Shown: piece by piece, positions 13,901-26,945 of the stretch
Layout: each line of letters starts with the position of its first letter
Numbering within the stretch: the first letter of the stretch is position 1
From: Pachyseris speciosa
Taxonomy: Eukaryota > Cnidaria > Anthozoa > Scleractinia > Pachyseridae
Length of the DNA stretch: 64,000 nucleotides
Assembly: GCA_016490735.1 (NCBI GenBank)
Contig: JAEMWC010000105.1
Span: 207,001 to 271,000 of the forward strand
Reading direction: 5' to 3'
The notes under the pieces: generated by a model
Database searches by the model: none
Told to the model about the DNA's origin: nothing
What the model saw: only the letters and a program-made list of their open reading frames with translations
Made by a program: the position numbers and the translations under genes

Positions 13901-14604
13901 GTGGACACCCGCAGTGAAAAAATCATTTATTTGTGAATAAAAGTCTGAGATATAGTTATTCACTTGTTAGCTTAATTTTTGATAAAAGGGGGTCAGTTTC
14001 TAAAGAAACTGTGGTGCGCGTCAGAGGAGGAGTGAAACACGAAAATTTGGTGTATTAACGGAGTTGATAACGTAAATTGACCACCGTACAGGGATTTAAA
14101 AAGCTGACATTTCGAGTGTTAGCCCTTCGTCATGGTTTATATACAGAATATGGAGTTACGCTATTGTTCGTAACATTGTAAAGCGAAAAACGGGAAAAAA
14201 TTAATTGAATGACCGTGTGGATTAAGGGTGCCGATTTGAAAGATGAATTCTTGCTCTAGATTTTTACGTCTTTCCGTGATATCTTGATGTAGAGAAAGGC
14301 CGCAGATCGACATGGTTGGTTGTTGTTTGGAATGCTGGGCTGAGTTGCTCGAAGTATTGGTTAGCGCTAACCATTCGTTAACATGTAACAGCCAGCCGGG
14401 CGAGTGGTTTGGATGCGTGTTTGTCATCTTTCTCAACATCAGGTGTTCTCGGAATCGGTCGCCTAGTCGTCTTCCTGTTCGCCGATGCATAACGTTTTCC
14501 ATAATGTACAGGTTATGCAATAGATATCATCTGCGTAGGTACACGTGAAACGATCAGTCATCTTAACAGATCGCCTTGGGCGCGCAATAAATTAAATCTC
14601 TTTA
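10954..14604 (+). repeat. Array unit, copy 4
   Basis: I found no difference from copies 2 and 3 by eye. Confidence 0.95.
14161..14520 (-). pseudogene. GIY-YIG relic, array copy 4
   Basis: Same predicted peptide as copy 2. Confidence 0.75.
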
Positions 14605-17600
14605 CGGTGGTCAATTCACATTACCAACTCCGTTGATAAACCTAATTTTCGTGTTTCACACCCCCACCGACGCGAATCCAAGTCTTTACTTGTCGGAAAA
14701 TCATCTTAGCCATAACTTCGTCCTGAAACTGAGTACAGAGCCAGAAAACGCTCTAAGTAGTTTCTCCATACCTGCGGTTCAACTCCTTGGCTTTTTAATG
14801 TTATAAATGCATGGCGACGTGTTTTGTTTTGTTGATGAAAACCAATGTTTAACTCTGGAATGTTTAAAGTAAATGCATTTTCGCAAGACTTGCAAAGTGC
14901 GAGATGGGAAATTAAGAGAAAAGACCCAGAAAAGGGTAAATCTGCCGCCAAAGCTGTTTCACCGGTTTCACCTTGTAACGGAGTTAGAATATTGACTAGA
15001 CGAATACAAACACTGCCTGCGAGTCGCTGTCTTATTCAAAAAGAAAAACAAAATGATGAGTGGTCTCGTCGTTCGTTGTCATTTCAGCTCCTTTATGTCA
15101 CCGTTTCAGAGCCGTGTAGCTTGTCGAAATTTACTCTGAAGTGAACAAGGCCTCAAGGATTGTACGCCGGGATCACAACGGCTATGTAAAGTAATTAGCA
15201 TACATAATCAGAATTGTTTGAGCATTCACTTTGTATATTTAGGTAATCGTGCTCAGGGCTCCTGTTGATAGAAGGTTACTTCTAAGCACCTGGAAGGGTT
15301 ACCTTGAGCCTAAAAGTAAATTAAGGATTGTGATCTGTTCTCTTCTGATGGATAAATGACTGTGAATATATAAAAATTCATATATTCGCCCCGCTGCGCG
15401 TAGGATTGAAGATGATCATTCACATCTTCATTCCTTAATCCGCGGTTCAAATATACGAATTTTCATACATTCACAGTAATTTGAACTAAAGTAAATATTG
15501 AATCGAAAAGTTATTAGTTTTGTACCTTGCTCAGATGCTCTGCTGTATGTTCTCGATTCTCGCGCTCTTCAGGTCGATTTGTGGTGGAACACTCAATTAG
15601 GAACACATTCCGTCGTTCGGTTTTTGTCTGTCTTCGTTCGAGTCAAGTTTCTTCTCAGTTTACCGTTATATAAAGTCGGACTCTATAAGAGGTGAGTTGT
15701 GAAATTAAGTGCCGAAAATTGAAACCTTTACAAAGTTCTATTGTCTAAACCTGTATTCAAGGTCACGTCCCCGGGCGAGGAAGTCTCCTATAAAAATAAC
15801 GGGGGTGTTCGTCGTACCTTTTAGGGGGTAAAATTGATGGATTGGTACTGCTTAGGGTAGTTTAACCTAAAATTACCACTGCTAGAGTTGTCGCGGCACC
15901 TTTTAGGATATTGAGCCAAAAAAATGACAATGTGGATCATTTTTATGGGGGAGCCCCCGGGGTCACGTCACAGTGAGCCTGAACGCTTCATAGCTACTTT
16001 TAAGCTTTATAGGTTAGGTTGGAGGTTACTGATACGATTACAATAAAAAAGAGAAAATTTACCTATGTGTCTTCATCTTTCTTTCGTCGTTTTGGAAGGC
16101 ATCTTTATTAGAATAAAGACGGTTTCTCTGTGAACTGTTCGATTTCAATACACAATCGGCTCAGGTGCGTCGGAGACGACATAGCGTTACGAGTTTCAAG
16201 TATTGACTATTAATGGCCACTTTTCATGTAGCCTCCCACGCAGTCAGCGTTTTTAGAGTAAGTCCGTAAATTTCCACAGGAAACGCAACACCCCTCACGA
16301 TTTTCAGAGTGGTGTACTGTCGTGTTGGCACCGTCAGCGTTAAATGATCTGTTCACAAAAAAAAATTGCGGTGAGCAACAGTGCGGTGAAACTGGAGCGA
16401 GGAGAAAAAAGCGAAAAGAGACTGGGGAGAGGTGAGTCTTCTCCATGTTGTTAACGATATCTGCCAGCATTTATTTATGAATTTAGTTTCATTGTCAGTG
16501 TTATTTTTTTGTCTTTTCTTACTCATTTCGTTACTCATTGCTCGAAGATGGAAGTTTTGTAATGTTGCTCTTAATTTAATAACCGTAATTAAACTGGCCG
16601 CAAGTAATGTGCGCAAAAGTGTTCTGCCGAAACTGCTGACGTGCTTCTCTGGGATGAAACTGGCTTAAGGCCACGTGACAGAGAAATAGCTGCGGATCCT
16701 TCTGTGCCCCAATATTGTTCTATCAGCAAAACAGATCGTTTTAGGTAGAAAAAAGACATATGGTATGGAGAGGGGTGGGGTTCAGCTTGAAAGGAGTGTT
16801 TTCCTTGGCAACCATCTCCTTTAACAACTCTTACCTTGCTCTCCCCTCGTTATCACGAACTGTCAAATGAAATCTATTTGCTTTGCATATCTTTTTTGTA
16901 ATTCGTCGGCTCATGACGTCATGCATTCGTGGGTCTATATTCTTCTATATCAATCAGAATGCGAGGTGTCATGTGACAAGTTGGTCACTCAGGACAATGT
17001 AAAGCTGAAGTTGGTGAAATTAAGAAATATTGATAAGTGTCGTTTTACAAACTGTGTGACCGTTGCGAATTTAGTTGAAATGTATGGGAATATCTAAAAA
17101 AAAGGTTCATATTATCGTAATATGCTACGGTTAACATCTACATATAACATCAAAATAAACGTCTTTTTACCTGAAATGTTGTTTATTGTCGTTCTTGTAG
17201 CTGAAAACGTCGAATTTTAGTGATTTGAAGAGTTTTGCGTGCGACGATGAAGAGCATTTACTCCAGGTAGTGGCACATGGAAATCTCATCTTCAGTATAT
17301 TTTAAACAAAAATGGAGGCTTCCCTTCTTGCTTTTTAACCGTAATTACAAAGTGGGACTCAACATGGATCACTTGGAAATCAATTCTCAATTTTACAGAT
17401 AACTATTACAGTGGAGGGCTGAATTTCGTGAAAATTTCACAGAGGAAAAAGATTGACAATTTATCTTGGAATTATAAAGAAATATTAATCGACAACAAAC
17501 CAGTTTAGTATAGACAGTATTCAAGATCTGGCATTATCTCTGTAAACGATGTGGACACCCGCAGTGAAAAAATCATTTATTTGTGAATAAAAGTCTGAGA

Positions 17601-18254
17601 TATAGTTATTCACTTGTTAGCTTAATTTTTGATAAAAGGGGGTCAGTTTCTAAAGAAACTGTGGTGCGCGTCAGAGGAGGAGTGAAACACGAAAATTTGG
17701 TGTATTAACGGAGTTGATAACGTAAATTGACCACCGTACAGGGATTTAAAAAGCTGACATTTCGAGTGTTAGCCCTTCGTCATGGTTTATATACAGAATA
17801 TGGAGTTACGCTATTGTTCGTAACATTGTAAAGCGAAAAACGGGAAAAAATTAATTGAATGACCGTGTGGATTAAGGGTGCCGATTTGAAAGATGAATTC
17901 TTGCTCTAGATTTTTACGTCTTTCCGTGATATCTTGATGTAGAGAAAGGCCGCAGATCGACATGGTTGGTTGTTGTTTGGAATGCTGGGCTGAGTTGCTC
18001 GAAGTATTGGTTAGCGCTAACCATTCGTTAACATGTAACAGCCAGCCGGGCGAGTGGTTTGGATGCGTGTTTGTCATCTTTCTCAACATCAGGTGTTCTC
18101 GGAATCGGTCGCCTAGTCGTCTTCCTGTTCGCCGATGCATAACGTTTTCCATAATGTACAGGTTATGCAATAGATATCATCTGCGTAGGTACACGTGAAA
18201 CGATCAGTCATCTTAACAGATCGCCTTGGGCGCGCAATAAATTAAATCTCTTTA
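14605..18254 (+). repeat. Array unit, copy 5 (3650 bp)
   Basis: One base shorter at the right end of the internal MITE (GAGCCCCCGGGG near 15953 instead of GAGCCTCCCGGGG), and CTTCTTGC instead of CTTCCTGC near 17326. Confidence 0.95.
17811..18170 (-). pseudogene. GIY-YIG relic, array copy 5
   Basis: Same predicted peptide as copy 2. Confidence 0.75.
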
Positions 18255-21200
18255 CGGTGGTCAATTCACATTACCAACTCCGTTGATAAACCTAATTTTC
18301 GTGTTTCACACCCCCACCGACGCGAATCCAAGTCTTTACTTGTCGGAAAATCATCTTAGCCATAACTTCGTCCTGAAACTGAGTACAGAGCCAGAAAACG
18401 CTCTAAGTAGTTTCTCCATACCTGCGGTTCAACTCCTTGGCTTTTTAATGTTATAAATGCATGGCGACGTGTTTTGTTTTGTTGGTGAAAACCAATGTTT
18501 AACTCTGGAATGTTTAAAGTAAATGCATTTTCGCAAGACTTGCAAAGTGCGAGATGGGAAATTAAGAGAAAAGACCCAGAAAAGGGTAAATCTGCCGCCA
18601 AAGCTGTTTCACCGGTTTCACCTTGTAACGGAGTTAGAATATTGACTAGACGAATACAAACACTGCCTGCGAGTCGCTGTCTTATTCAAAAAGAAAAACA
18701 AAATGATGAGTGGTCTCGTCGTTCGTTGTCATTTCAGCTCCTTTATGTCACCGTTTCAGAGCCGTGTAGCTTGTCGAAATTTACTCTGAAGTGAACAAGG
18801 CCTCAAGGATTGTACGCCGGGATCACAACGGCTATGTAAAGTAATTAGCATACATAATCAGAATTGTTTGAGCATTCACTTTGTATATTTAGGTAATCGT
18901 GCTCAGGGCTCCTGTTGATAGAAGGTTACTTCTAAGCACCTGGAAGGGTTACCTTGAGCCTAAAAGTAAATTAAGGATTGTGATCTGTTCTCTTCTGATG
19001 GATAAATGACTGTGAATATATAAAAATTCATATATTCGCCCCGCTGCGCGTAGGATTGAAGATGATCATTCACATCTTCATTCCTTAATCCGCGGTTCAA
19101 ATATACGAATTTTCATACATTCACAGTAATTTGAACTAAAGTAAATATTGAATCGAAAAGTTATTAGTTTTGTACCTTGCTCAGATGCTCTGCTGTATGT
19201 TCTCGATTCTCGCGCTCTTCAGGTCGATTTGTGGTGGAACACTCAATTAGGAACACATTCCGTCGTTCGGTTTTTGTCTGTCTTCGTTCGAGTCAAGTTT
19301 CTTCTCAGTTTACCGTTATATAAAGTCGGACTCTATAAGAGGTGAGTTGTGAAATTAAGTGCCGAAAATTGAAACCTTTACAAAGTTCTATTGTCTAAAC
19401 CTGTATTCAAGGTCACGTCCCCGGGCGAGGAAGTCTCCTATAAAAATAACGGGGGTGTTCGTCGTACCTTTTAGGGGGTAAAATTGATGGATTGGTACTG
19501 CTTAGGGTAGTTTAACCTAAAATTACCACTGCTAGAGTTGTCGCGGCACCTTTTAGGATATTGAACCAAAAAAATGACAATGTGGATCATTTTTATGGGG
19601 GAGCCCCCCGGGGTCACGTCACAGTGAGCCTGAACGCTTCATAGCTACTTTTAAGCTTTATAGGTTAGGTTGGAGGTTACTGATACGATTACAATAAAAA
19701 AGAGAAAATTTACCTATGTGTCTTCATCTTTCTTTCGTCGTTTTGGAAGGCATCTTTATTAGAATAAAGACGGTTTCTCTGTGAACTGTTCGATTTCAAT
19801 ACACAATCGGCTCAGGTGCGTCGGAGACGACATAGCGTTACGAGTTTCAAGTATTGACTATTAATGGCCACTTTTCATGTAGCCTCCCACGCAGTCAGCG
19901 TTTTTAGAGTAAGTCCGTAAATTTCCACAGGAAACGCAACACCCCTCACGATTTTCAGAGTGGTGTACTGTCGTGTTGGCACCGTCAGCGTTAAATGATC
20001 TGTTCACAAAAAAAAATTGCGGTGAGCAACAGTGCGGTGAAACTGGAGCGAGGAGAAAAAAGCGAAAAGAGACTGGGGAGAGGTGAGTCTTCTCCATGTT
20101 GTTAACGATATCTGCCAGCATTTATTTATGAATTTAGTTTCATTGTCAGTGTTATTTTTTTGTCTTTTCTTACTCATTTCGTTACTCATTGCTCGAAGAT
20201 GGAAGTTTTGTAATGTTGCTCTTAATTTAATAACCGTAATTAAACTGGCCGCAAGTAATGTGCGCAAAAGTGTTCTGCCGAAACTGCTGACGTGCTTCTC
20301 TGGGATGAAACTGGCTTAAGGCCACGTGACAGAGAAATAGCTGCGGATCCTTCTGTGCCCCAATATTGTTCTATCAGCAAAACAGATCGTTTTAGGTAGA
20401 AAAAAGACATATGGTATGGAGAGGGGTGGGGTTCAGCTTGAAAGGAGTGTTTTCCTTGGCAACCATCTCCTTTAACAACTCTTACCTTGCTCTCCCCTCG
20501 TTATCACGAACTGTCAAATGAAATCTATTTGCTTTGCATATCTTTTTTGTAATTCGTCGGCTCATGACGTCATGCATTCGTGGGTCTATATTCTTCTATA
20601 TCAATCAGAATGCGAGGTGTCATGTGACAAGTTGGTCACTCAGGACAATGTAAAGCTGAAGTTGGTGAAATTAAGAAATATTGATAAGTGTCGTTTTACA
20701 AACTGTGTGACCGTTGCGAATTTAGTTGAAATGTATGGGAATATCTAAAAAAAAGGTTCATATTATCGTAATATGCTACGGTTAACATCTACATATAACA
20801 TCAAAATAAACGTCTTTTTACCTGAAATGTTGTTTATTGTCGTTCTTGTAGCTGAAAACGTCGAATTTTAGTGATTTGAAGAGTTTTGCGTGCGACGATG
20901 AAGAGCATTTACTCCAGGTAGTGGCACATGGAAATCTCATCTTCAGTATATTTTAAACAAAAATGGAGGCTTCCCTTCCTGCTTTTTAACCGTAATTACA
21001 AAGTGGGACTCAACATGGATCACTTGGAAATCAATTCTCAATTTTACAGATAACTATTACAGTGGTGGGCTGAATTTCGTGAAAATTTCACAGAGGAAAA
21101 AGATTGACAATTTATCTTGGAATTATAAAGAAATATTAATCGACAACAAACCAGTTTAGTATAGACAGTATTCAAGATCTGGCATTATCTCTGTAAACGA

Positions 21201-21905
21201 TGTGGACACCCGCAGTGAAAAAATCATTTATTTGTGAATAAAAGTCTGAGATATAGTTATTCACTTGTTAGCTTAATTTTTGATAAAAGGGGGTCAGTTT
21301 CTAAAGAAACTGTGGTGCGCGTCAGAGGAGGAGTGAAACACGAAAATTTGGTGTATCAACGGAGTTGATAACGTAAATTGACCACCGTACAGGGATTTAA
21401 AAAGCTGACATTTCGAGTGTTAGCCCTTCGTCATGGTTTATATACAGAATATGGAGTTACGCTATTGTTCGTAACATTGTAAAGCGAAAAACGGGAAAAA
21501 ATTAATTGAATGACCGTGTGGATTAAGGGTGCCGATTTGAAAGATGAATTCTTGCTCTAGATTTTTACGTCTTTCCGTGATATCTTGATGTAGAGAAAGG
21601 CCGCAGATCGACATGGTTGGTTGTTGTTTGGAATGCTGGGCTGAGTTGCTCGAAGTATTGGTTAGCGCTAACCATTCGTTAACATGTAACAGCCAGCCGG
21701 GCGAGTGGTTTGGATGCGTGTTTGTCATCTTTCTCAACATCAGGTGTTCTCGGAATCGGTCGCCTAGTCGTCTTCCTGTTCGCCGATGCATAACGTTTTC
21801 CATAATGTACAGGTTATGCAATAGATATCATCTGCGTAGGTACACGTGAAACGATCAGTCATCTTAACAGATCGCCTTGGGCGCGCAATAAATTAAATCT
21901 CTTTA
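18255..21905 (+). repeat. Array unit, copy 6
   Basis: Shares TTGGTGAAAACC (near 18483) and TTGAACC (near 19561) with copy 7, has GAGCCCCCCGGGG at the MITE end, a private AGTGGTGGG near 21061, and TATCAACGG at the right inverted repeat as in copy 1. Confidence 0.95.
21462..21821 (-). pseudogene. GIY-YIG relic, array copy 6
   Basis: Same predicted peptide as copy 2. The truncated copy 7 has no equivalent; the matching segment of the older sequence lies at 26946-27370. Confidence 0.75.
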
Positions 21906-24349
21906 CGGTGGTCAATTCACATTACCAACTCCGTTGATAAACCTAATTTTCGTGTTTCACACCCCCACCGACGCGAATCCAAGTCTTTACTTGTCGGAAA
22001 ATCATCTTAGCCATAACTTCGTCCTGAAACTGAGTACAGAGCCAGAAAACGCTCTAAGTAGTTTCTCCATACCTGCGGTTCAACTCCTTGGCTTTTTAAT
22101 GTTATAAATGCATGGCGACGTGTTTTGTTTTGTTGGTGAAAACCAATGTTTAACTCTGGAATGTTTAAAGTAAATGCATTTTCGCAAGACTTGCAAAGTG
22201 CGAGATGGGAAATTAAGAGAAAAGACCCAGAAAAGGGTAAATCTGCCGCCAAAGCTGTTTCACCGGTTTCACCTTGTAACGGAGTTAGAATATTGACTAG
22301 ACGAATACAAACACTGCCTGCGAGTCGCTGTCTTATTCAAAAAGAAAAACAAAATGATGAGTGGTCTCGTCGTTCGTTGTCATTTCAGCTCCTTTATGTC
22401 ACCGTTTCAGAGCCGTGTAGCTTGTCGAAATTTACTCTGAAGTGAACAAGGCCTCAAGGATTGTACGCCGGGATCACAACGGCTATGTAAAGTAATTAGC
22501 ATACATAATCAGAATTGTTTGAGCATTCACTTTGTATATTTAGGTAATCGTGCTCAGGGCTCCTGTTGATAGAAGGTTACTTCTAAGCACCTGGAAGGGT
22601 TACCTTGAGCCTAAAAGTAAATTAAGGATTGTGATCTGTTCTCTTCTGATGGATAAATGACTGTGAATATATAAAAATTCATATATTCGCCCCGCTGCGC
22701 GTAGGATTGAAGATGATCATTCACATCTTCATTCCTTAATCCGCGGTTCAAATATACGAATTTTCATACATTCACAGTAATTTGAACTAAAGTAAATATT
22801 GAATCGAAAAGTTATTAGTTTTGTACCTTGCTCAGATGCTCTGCTGTATGTTCTCGATTCTCGCGCTCTTCAGGTCGATTTGTGGTGGAACACTCAATTA
22901 GGAACACATTCCGTCGTTCGGTTTTTGTCTGTCTTCGTTCGAGTCAAGTTTCTTCTCAGTTTACCGTTATATAAAGTCGGACTCTATAAGAGGTGAGTTG
23001 TGAAATTAAGTGCCGAAAATTGAAACCTTTACAAAGTTCTATTGTCTAAACCTGTATTCAAGGTCACGTCCCCGGGCGAGGAAGTCTCCTATAAAAATAA
23101 CGGGGGTGTTCGTCGTACCTTTTAGGGGGTAAAATTGATGGATTGGTACTGCTTAGGGTAGTTTAACCTAAAATTACCACTGCTAGAGTTGTCGCGGCAC
23201 CTTTTAGGATATTGAACCAAAAAAATGACAATGTGGATCATTTTTATGGGGAGCCCCCCGGGGTCACGTCACAGTGAGCCTGAACGCTTCATAGCTACTT
23301 TTAAGCTTTATAGGTTAGGTTGGAGGTTACTGATACGATTACAATAAAAAAGAGAAAATTTACCTATGTGTCTTCATCTTTCTTTCGTCGTTTTGGAAGG
23401 CATCTTTATTAGAATAAAGACGGTTTCTCTGTGAACTGTTCGATTTCAATACACAATCGGCTCAGGTGCGTCGGAGACGACATAGCGTTACGAGTTTCAA
23501 GTATTGACTATTAATGGCCACTTTTCATGTAGCCTCCCACGCAGTCAGCGTTTTTAGAGTAAGTCCGTAAATTTCCACAGGAAACGCAACACCCCTCACG
23601 ATTTTCAGAGTGGTGTACTGTCGTGTTGGCACCGTCAGCGTTAAATGATCTGTTCACAAAAAAAAATTGCGGTGAGCAACAGTGCGGTGAAACTGGAGCG
23701 AGGAGAAAAAAGCGAAAAGAGACTGGGGAGAGGTGAGTCTTCTCCATGTTGTTAACGATATCTGCCAGCATTTATTTATGAATTTAGTTTCATTGTCAGT
23801 GTTATTTTTTTGTCTTTTCTTACTCATTTCGTTACTCATTGCTCGAAGATGGAAGTTTTGTAATGTTGCTCTTAATTTAATAACCGTAATTAAACTGGCC
23901 GCAAGTAATGTGCGCAAAAGTGTTCTGCCGAAACTGCTGACGTGCTTCTCTGGGATGAAACTGGCTTAAGGCCACGTGACAGAGAAATAGCTGCGGATCC
24001 TTCTGTGCCCCAATATTGTTCTATCAGCAAAACAGATCGTTTTAGGTAGAAAAAAGACATATGGTATGGAGAGGGGTGGGGTTCAGCTTGAAAGGAGTGT
24101 TTTCCTTGGCAACCATCTCCTTTAACAACTCTTACCTTGCTCTCCCCTCGTTATCACGAACTGTCAAATGAAATCTATTTGCTTTGCATATCTTTTTTGT
24201 AATTCGTCGGCTCATAACGTCATGCATTCGTGGGTCTATATTCTTCTATATCAATCAGAATGCGAGGTGTCATGTGACAAGTTGGTCACTCAGGACAATG
24301 TAAAGCTGAAGTTGGTGAAATTAAGAAATATTGATAAGTGTCGTTTTAC
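21906..24349 (+). repeat. Array unit, copy 7 (truncated)
   Basis: Matches unit positions 1 to about 2444. Has GGGGAGCCCCCCGGGG at the MITE end and a private CATAACG near 24213. At about 24349 it passes into ACTCGTTAGGCGTC, which is also the sequence found at the equivalent point of the diverged copy near 55186. The recently amplified unit and the older copies therefore differ at this point. Confidence 0.9.
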
Positions 24350-24437
24350 AACTCGTTAGGCGTCTAAATGTTAATTACATTATGTGAAACACCACGTAAC
24401 TATCGTCGTTTCAATCAATCGTGAATTTTTTCAATCG

Positions 24438-24474
24438 AAATGCTCATATCTACTCATATCTGCTCATATCTATA
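24438..24474 (+). repeat. Short tandem repeat (CTCATATCT)
   Basis: Three imperfect copies of an 11-bp motif, CTCATATCTAC / CTCATATCTG / CTCATATCTA, just upstream of the LINE relic. The rest of 24350-24489 shows no gene. Confidence 0.6.
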
Positions 24475-24489
24475 GCTTTCTAAAAAAAT

Positions 24490-26148
24490 AGTCATAATTC
24501 GTGCAAGAGCCCGATGGCACGAATACGGTGAGAAAAGCTCGAAGTAATTTTTAAATCTAGAAAAAAGAAACCAGGTGAAAAAGCACATAAGACTGAAAAC
24601 TTCAGATTAATAGTTCCTTAACAACTAAACCCACCGTTATTCTTTCGGAAGCAAAACACTTCGATATGAACTTATACCAATCACTATTCATAGCTGCGGA
24701 CAGAAAAATTGACAGAGAACTTCTTAAATAGTCTGGAATTTCCAAAATTATCAGAAGAAGATTAACAATTATGCGAACGGAGAACGGAAAATATCGCAGC
24801 AAGAACATGCAAAAATTTTTTAGAAAGCTTTAACGATAACAAACTCACCTGGGCCCAGTTGCTTGAAGCATGGTTAGCGCTTACCTGGGTTAAATACCGT
24901 GACAACCTATAGGTCTTAAACAATGGTTAGCGCTAGCCATGCTTCGAGGAACTCAGGCCTAGAAGTGATGGGATTCCCATCGAATTCTGCAAACGATATT
25001 TGGATATAATAAAGAAACCTTTTATTGAATGTGTCAACGAATCTTTTGAAAGCGGGTGAAATGTCAAATACACGGAAAAAAGCTGTAATAACGCTAATTG
25101 GGAAGAAAGGTGAAGACCGCTGTTTCATTGAGAATTGGGGACCTATCTCATTGCTAAATGTTGGTGCTAAAATAATGTCAAAAGTGGTTAACACTGCCAG
25201 AATAAAAGATGTTTTGCCAATGTAATTCATAGCAACCAAACTGGGTATGCCAAAGACCGATACATAGGTGAAACTGTTAGGTCTATCTTTTACATCATGG
25301 AATTCACAGATGCTGAAAACATTCCTGACCTTTTAATATTTATTGAGTTTCAAAAAGCCTTCGATACCCTAGAATGGGACTTTCTTCTTAAATGCCTTGA
25401 AGCCTTCAACTTTGAACATAATTTTATACATTGGGTCACCAGGCTATTCCATAAAAACATTCAAAGTTGTGTGATAAATATAAACAATGATACTACCTCA
25501 GATTATTTTACCCTTAAACGCGGTGTCAGGCAAGGTGATCCACTTTCCCCTTATCTTTCTATTTTAGCCGTTGAAACCCTCGCAATTGCTATTCGAAATA
25601 ACTGGTTCAAAATAGGGGATGAAGTGACAAAAGTAACTCCAATTTGCAGATGACACAACAGCAGTTCTCTCATTTCGAGATTCTATCAGGCCTGAAAGTA
25701 AACAATTCAAGAACAGAGGGACTATGGATTGGCGTGTTAAAAAACAATGACAGCAAACCCCTAGACATCAAATGGCCAAACGAGCCAAGAAAGGCCTTGG
25801 GAACCTTCTTCACCTACGACAGAACACTCCTCTATGAAAAAAATTTCAGGGAGAATCTTGTAAACATTGAAAATCTTATAAATCCCTGGTCATCTAGTGG
25901 ACTCTCACTTTACGCAAAAGTCGTTATCATTAAAAGCGGCTATTCCTAGCTACCCCTGTCAAAGCTAATATATGTTTCTCCATTATTACCCACTCCTAAT
26001 TATATTACAAAAGAAGCAAATCAGCTGTTAATTGTTCAAGTTTTTATGGAAGGGTGTTGATAAAGTGACGAGACTGTCGACAATAAACAGTTGCAAAGGA
26101 CGTGGCTTACGAATGGTAGATTTAGATTCACAGATCAAAGCTCTTATC
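24490..26148 (+). pseudogene. Tx1/L1-like LINE ORF2 relic (reverse transcriptase)
   Basis: Broken plus-strand frames together cover much of a Tx1-type LINE reverse transcriptase. In order: RARARWHEYGEKSSK near 24500 (connector before the RT), KKGEDRCFIENWGPISLLN near 25100 (RT motif 1-2), FIEFQKAFDTLEWDFL near 25340 (motif A region), LKRGVRQGDPLSPYL near 25520 (motif B region), FADDT-like coding near 25645 (catalytic box, reached through a frameshift), and VDKVTRLSTINSCKGRGLR near 26060. No endonuclease remains, so it is 5'-truncated. Stops, frameshifts and an inserted MITE (24851-24958) make it inactive. Clade assignment is from remembered motif patterns. Confidence 0.85.
24851..24958 (+). 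mobile_element. ~110-bp MITE with AGCATGGTTAGCGCT ends
   Basis: Left arm CAGTTGCTTGAAGCATGG TTAGCGC and right arm AGCGCTAGCCATGCTTCGAG are inverted copies. It sits inside the LINE relic. Related copies are at 27098-27215 and about 51619-51737, and a shortened form lies in every array unit near 3390-3435. Confidence 0.75.
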
Positions 26149-26446
26149 GTGGGCCCACACGAGTTGCAGGAACATGTTGCTCCAACATGAAGCAGGGAAA
26201 AAATTGCGTTAAGTACGCACTGAGGGACATGTTGCAGGGATATGTAGCAGGGACCAATTCTCAGAGTTTGCGCACTCGTGAAAAAGTCCCCGGGATATGT
26301 TTCAGGGACGTGTTGCAGGGACATATCCCTTCGTGTGCGTTGACACCTTTTTCACTCGTGCAACATGAATTTTGTGCAAATTGTCCCTGCAACATGTCCC
26401 ATGAAGTTCAACAAGTTGAACTCCGTGCGACATGTTGCAGGGACAC
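26149..26446 (+). mobile_element. Palindromic repeat rich in GACATGTTGCAGGGAC
   Basis: The motif TGTTGCAGGGAC and its reverse complement GTCCCTGCAACA recur on both strands (26228, 26313, 26388, 26432), and the block starts with GTGGGCCCACACGAG. It looks like a non-autonomous inverted-repeat element inserted at the LINE/unit junction. Exact ends are uncertain. Confidence 0.6.
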
Positions 26447-26945
26447 ATGGATCACTTGGAAATCAATTCTCAATTTTACAGAGAACTACTACAGTGGTGG
26501 GCTGAATTTCGTGAAAATTTCGCAGAGGAAAACGATTGGCAATTTATCTTGGAATAATAAAGAAATATTAATCGACAACAAACCAGTTTACTATAGACAG
26601 TATTCAAGATCTAGCATTATCTGTGTAAGCGATGTGGACACCGCGCGGTAAAAAATCGCTCGTTTGTGTGTAAAAGTCTGAGATATAGTTATTCACTTCA
26701 CTTTGTTTGTTTGTTGTTTTTTTTGAAAAAAGGGGATTAGTTTCTAAAGAAACAGTGGTGCTGCTTCTTTGGAGGAGTAAAACACGAAAATTTGGTTTAT
26801 CAACGGATTTGATAACGTAAATTGACCACCGTACAGGGATTCAAAAAGCTGACGTTTCGAGTGTTAGCCCTTCGTCATGGTTAATATACAAATTATGATG
26901 TTACGCTATTGCTCGTAGCGTTGTAACGTGAAAAACGGGAATAAA

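Larger units (their letters stand above)
1..24349 (+). repeat. Tandem array of a 3651-bp unit (6.67 copies)
   Basis: The same sequence restarts at 1, 3652, 7303, 10954, 14605, 18255 and 21906, giving a unit of 3651 bp (3650 bp for copy 5). Copies differ by only a handful of substitutions and by length changes in one G/C run, so the array was amplified or homogenised recently. The last copy stops matching at about 24349. No unit contains an open frame longer than 119 codons, and the frames present have no recognisable domain apart from a decayed GIY-YIG nuclease. Each unit is a ~3133-bp block with inverted ends plus a ~518-bp spacer. It could be a tandemly inserted Penelope-like element derivative or a macrosatellite seeded by transposons; the sequence alone does not decide. 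Confidence 0.97.

Noticed and set aside
1..24349. CRISPR-like or bacterial operon interpretation of the repeats
   Set aside because: The unit is 3.65 kb with no short repeats and spacers, and the region is full of eukaryotic retroelements.
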